31,390 nucleotides of DNA. It comes from JBAYFX01 sp041666965. Its GTDB lineage: Bacteria; Patescibacteriota; Microgenomatia; UBA12405. Location: positions 1-31,390 of the forward strand of contig JBAYFX010000009.1 in the NCBI GenBank assembly GCA_041666965.1. Direction: 5' to 3'. The notes below the pieces were generated by a model. It was not told the origin of the DNA and ran no database searches. It saw nothing but the letters and a program-made list of their open reading frames with translations. Of the stretch, positions 31,217 to 31,390 are shown piece after piece; position 1 is the first letter of the stretch, and the number at the start of each line of letters is the position of its first letter. Both the position numbers and the translations under genes were made by a program.

Positions 31217-31390
31217 TTATCTATTGCTCCACGTAACCCGGGCTCTCATATCACTGGTAGTCGGAAGTTCAGATAGTTCAACTAAATCACCAGGCACACC
31301 ATTAAAAGCAAGAACTAAAAGAGGTAAACCGTCTACGGCTTGCGTTAATGTTAGTCTTTGACTCGGAGAACCTTCCGTATTTATAGATAA
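31217..31390 (-). CDS. Unknown protein, C-terminal 57 residues (5' end outside window)
   Basis: The minus-strand frame is open from the window edge to TAA at 31217-31219. It reads LSINTEGSPSQRLTLTQAVD, then GLPLLVLAFNGVPGDLVELS and ends MRARVTWSNR. The composition is protein-like. It is convergent with uvrA, 30 bases after its stop. Not recognised. Confidence 0.5.
   Translation of the reverse strand, partial: LSINTEGSPSQRLTLTQAVDGLPLLVLAFNGVPGDLVELSELPTTSDMRARVTWSNR

Noticed and set aside
1..31390. CRISPR array, insertion sequence, integrase or rRNA genes
   Set aside because: No regularly spaced repeats, transposase or integrase motifs, or rRNA signatures were found on either strand.

Overview
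The window looks like a chromosome segment of a candidate phyla radiation (Patescibacteria) bacterium, probably of the Microgenomates type. This is inferred from the gene set and style: a very compact genome of moderate to low GC, 4-nt start/stop overlaps inside operons, convergent genes that overlap at their 3' ends, short versions of housekeeping proteins, and promoters placed so close to start codons that most first genes of transcription units should be leaderless. Lineage cannot be proven without a database search.

Layout: 1-740 is the 3' part of obg (+). 663-5752 is a minus-strand operon: era, then an ABC ATPase, an ABC permease, a GldG-like protein, a DUF4340 protein and a YtxH-like protein. 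5849-8332 is lon (+) with a near-ideal leaderless promoter. 8333-9740 is a repeat-like spacer followed by a GC-rich secreted protein gene unlike its surroundings. 9775-11952 (-) holds argS, a free-standing EMAPII-like tRNA-binding protein and a small ORF; it diverges from a MIP18-family gene (11969-12289) through a promoter with overlapping -10 boxes.

12295-19160 is accessory. It holds two small unknown genes, a frameshifted gene with a glycine-zipper segment, a divergent 188-aa unknown gene, and a 1359-aa protein that fuses an XRE-type HTH, an Mrr-like PD-(D/E)xK nuclease, a STAND/NB-ARC-like NTPase and about 800 residues of helical C-terminus, followed by a small translationally coupled gene. 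The architecture suggests an Avs-like antiviral sensor-nuclease with its own DNA-binding domain. A perfect 15-bp palindrome lies between the -35 and -10 of its promoter. The region abuts a tRNA-Glu locus that is itself strange: one complete tRNA-Glu(CTC) sits inside the anticodon loop of a second, split tRNA-Glu, in a 112-nt insert whose ends can pair. A 32-bp site at 12942-12973, on the far side of the accessory region, carries a 12-bp and an 11-bp match to pieces of that tRNA locus.

19378-22061 (+) is a GT-C/PIG-V-like membrane glycosyltransferase coupled to a protein with a nucleoside-phosphorylase-like C-terminal half. 22036-25412 (-) is a DUF218 - comM - yraN - dprA operon (DNA uptake and processing). 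25497-31186 carries uvrB and uvrA (+), separated by two minus-strand unknown proteins with CxxC pairs. The window ends in the 3' part of an unknown minus-strand gene.
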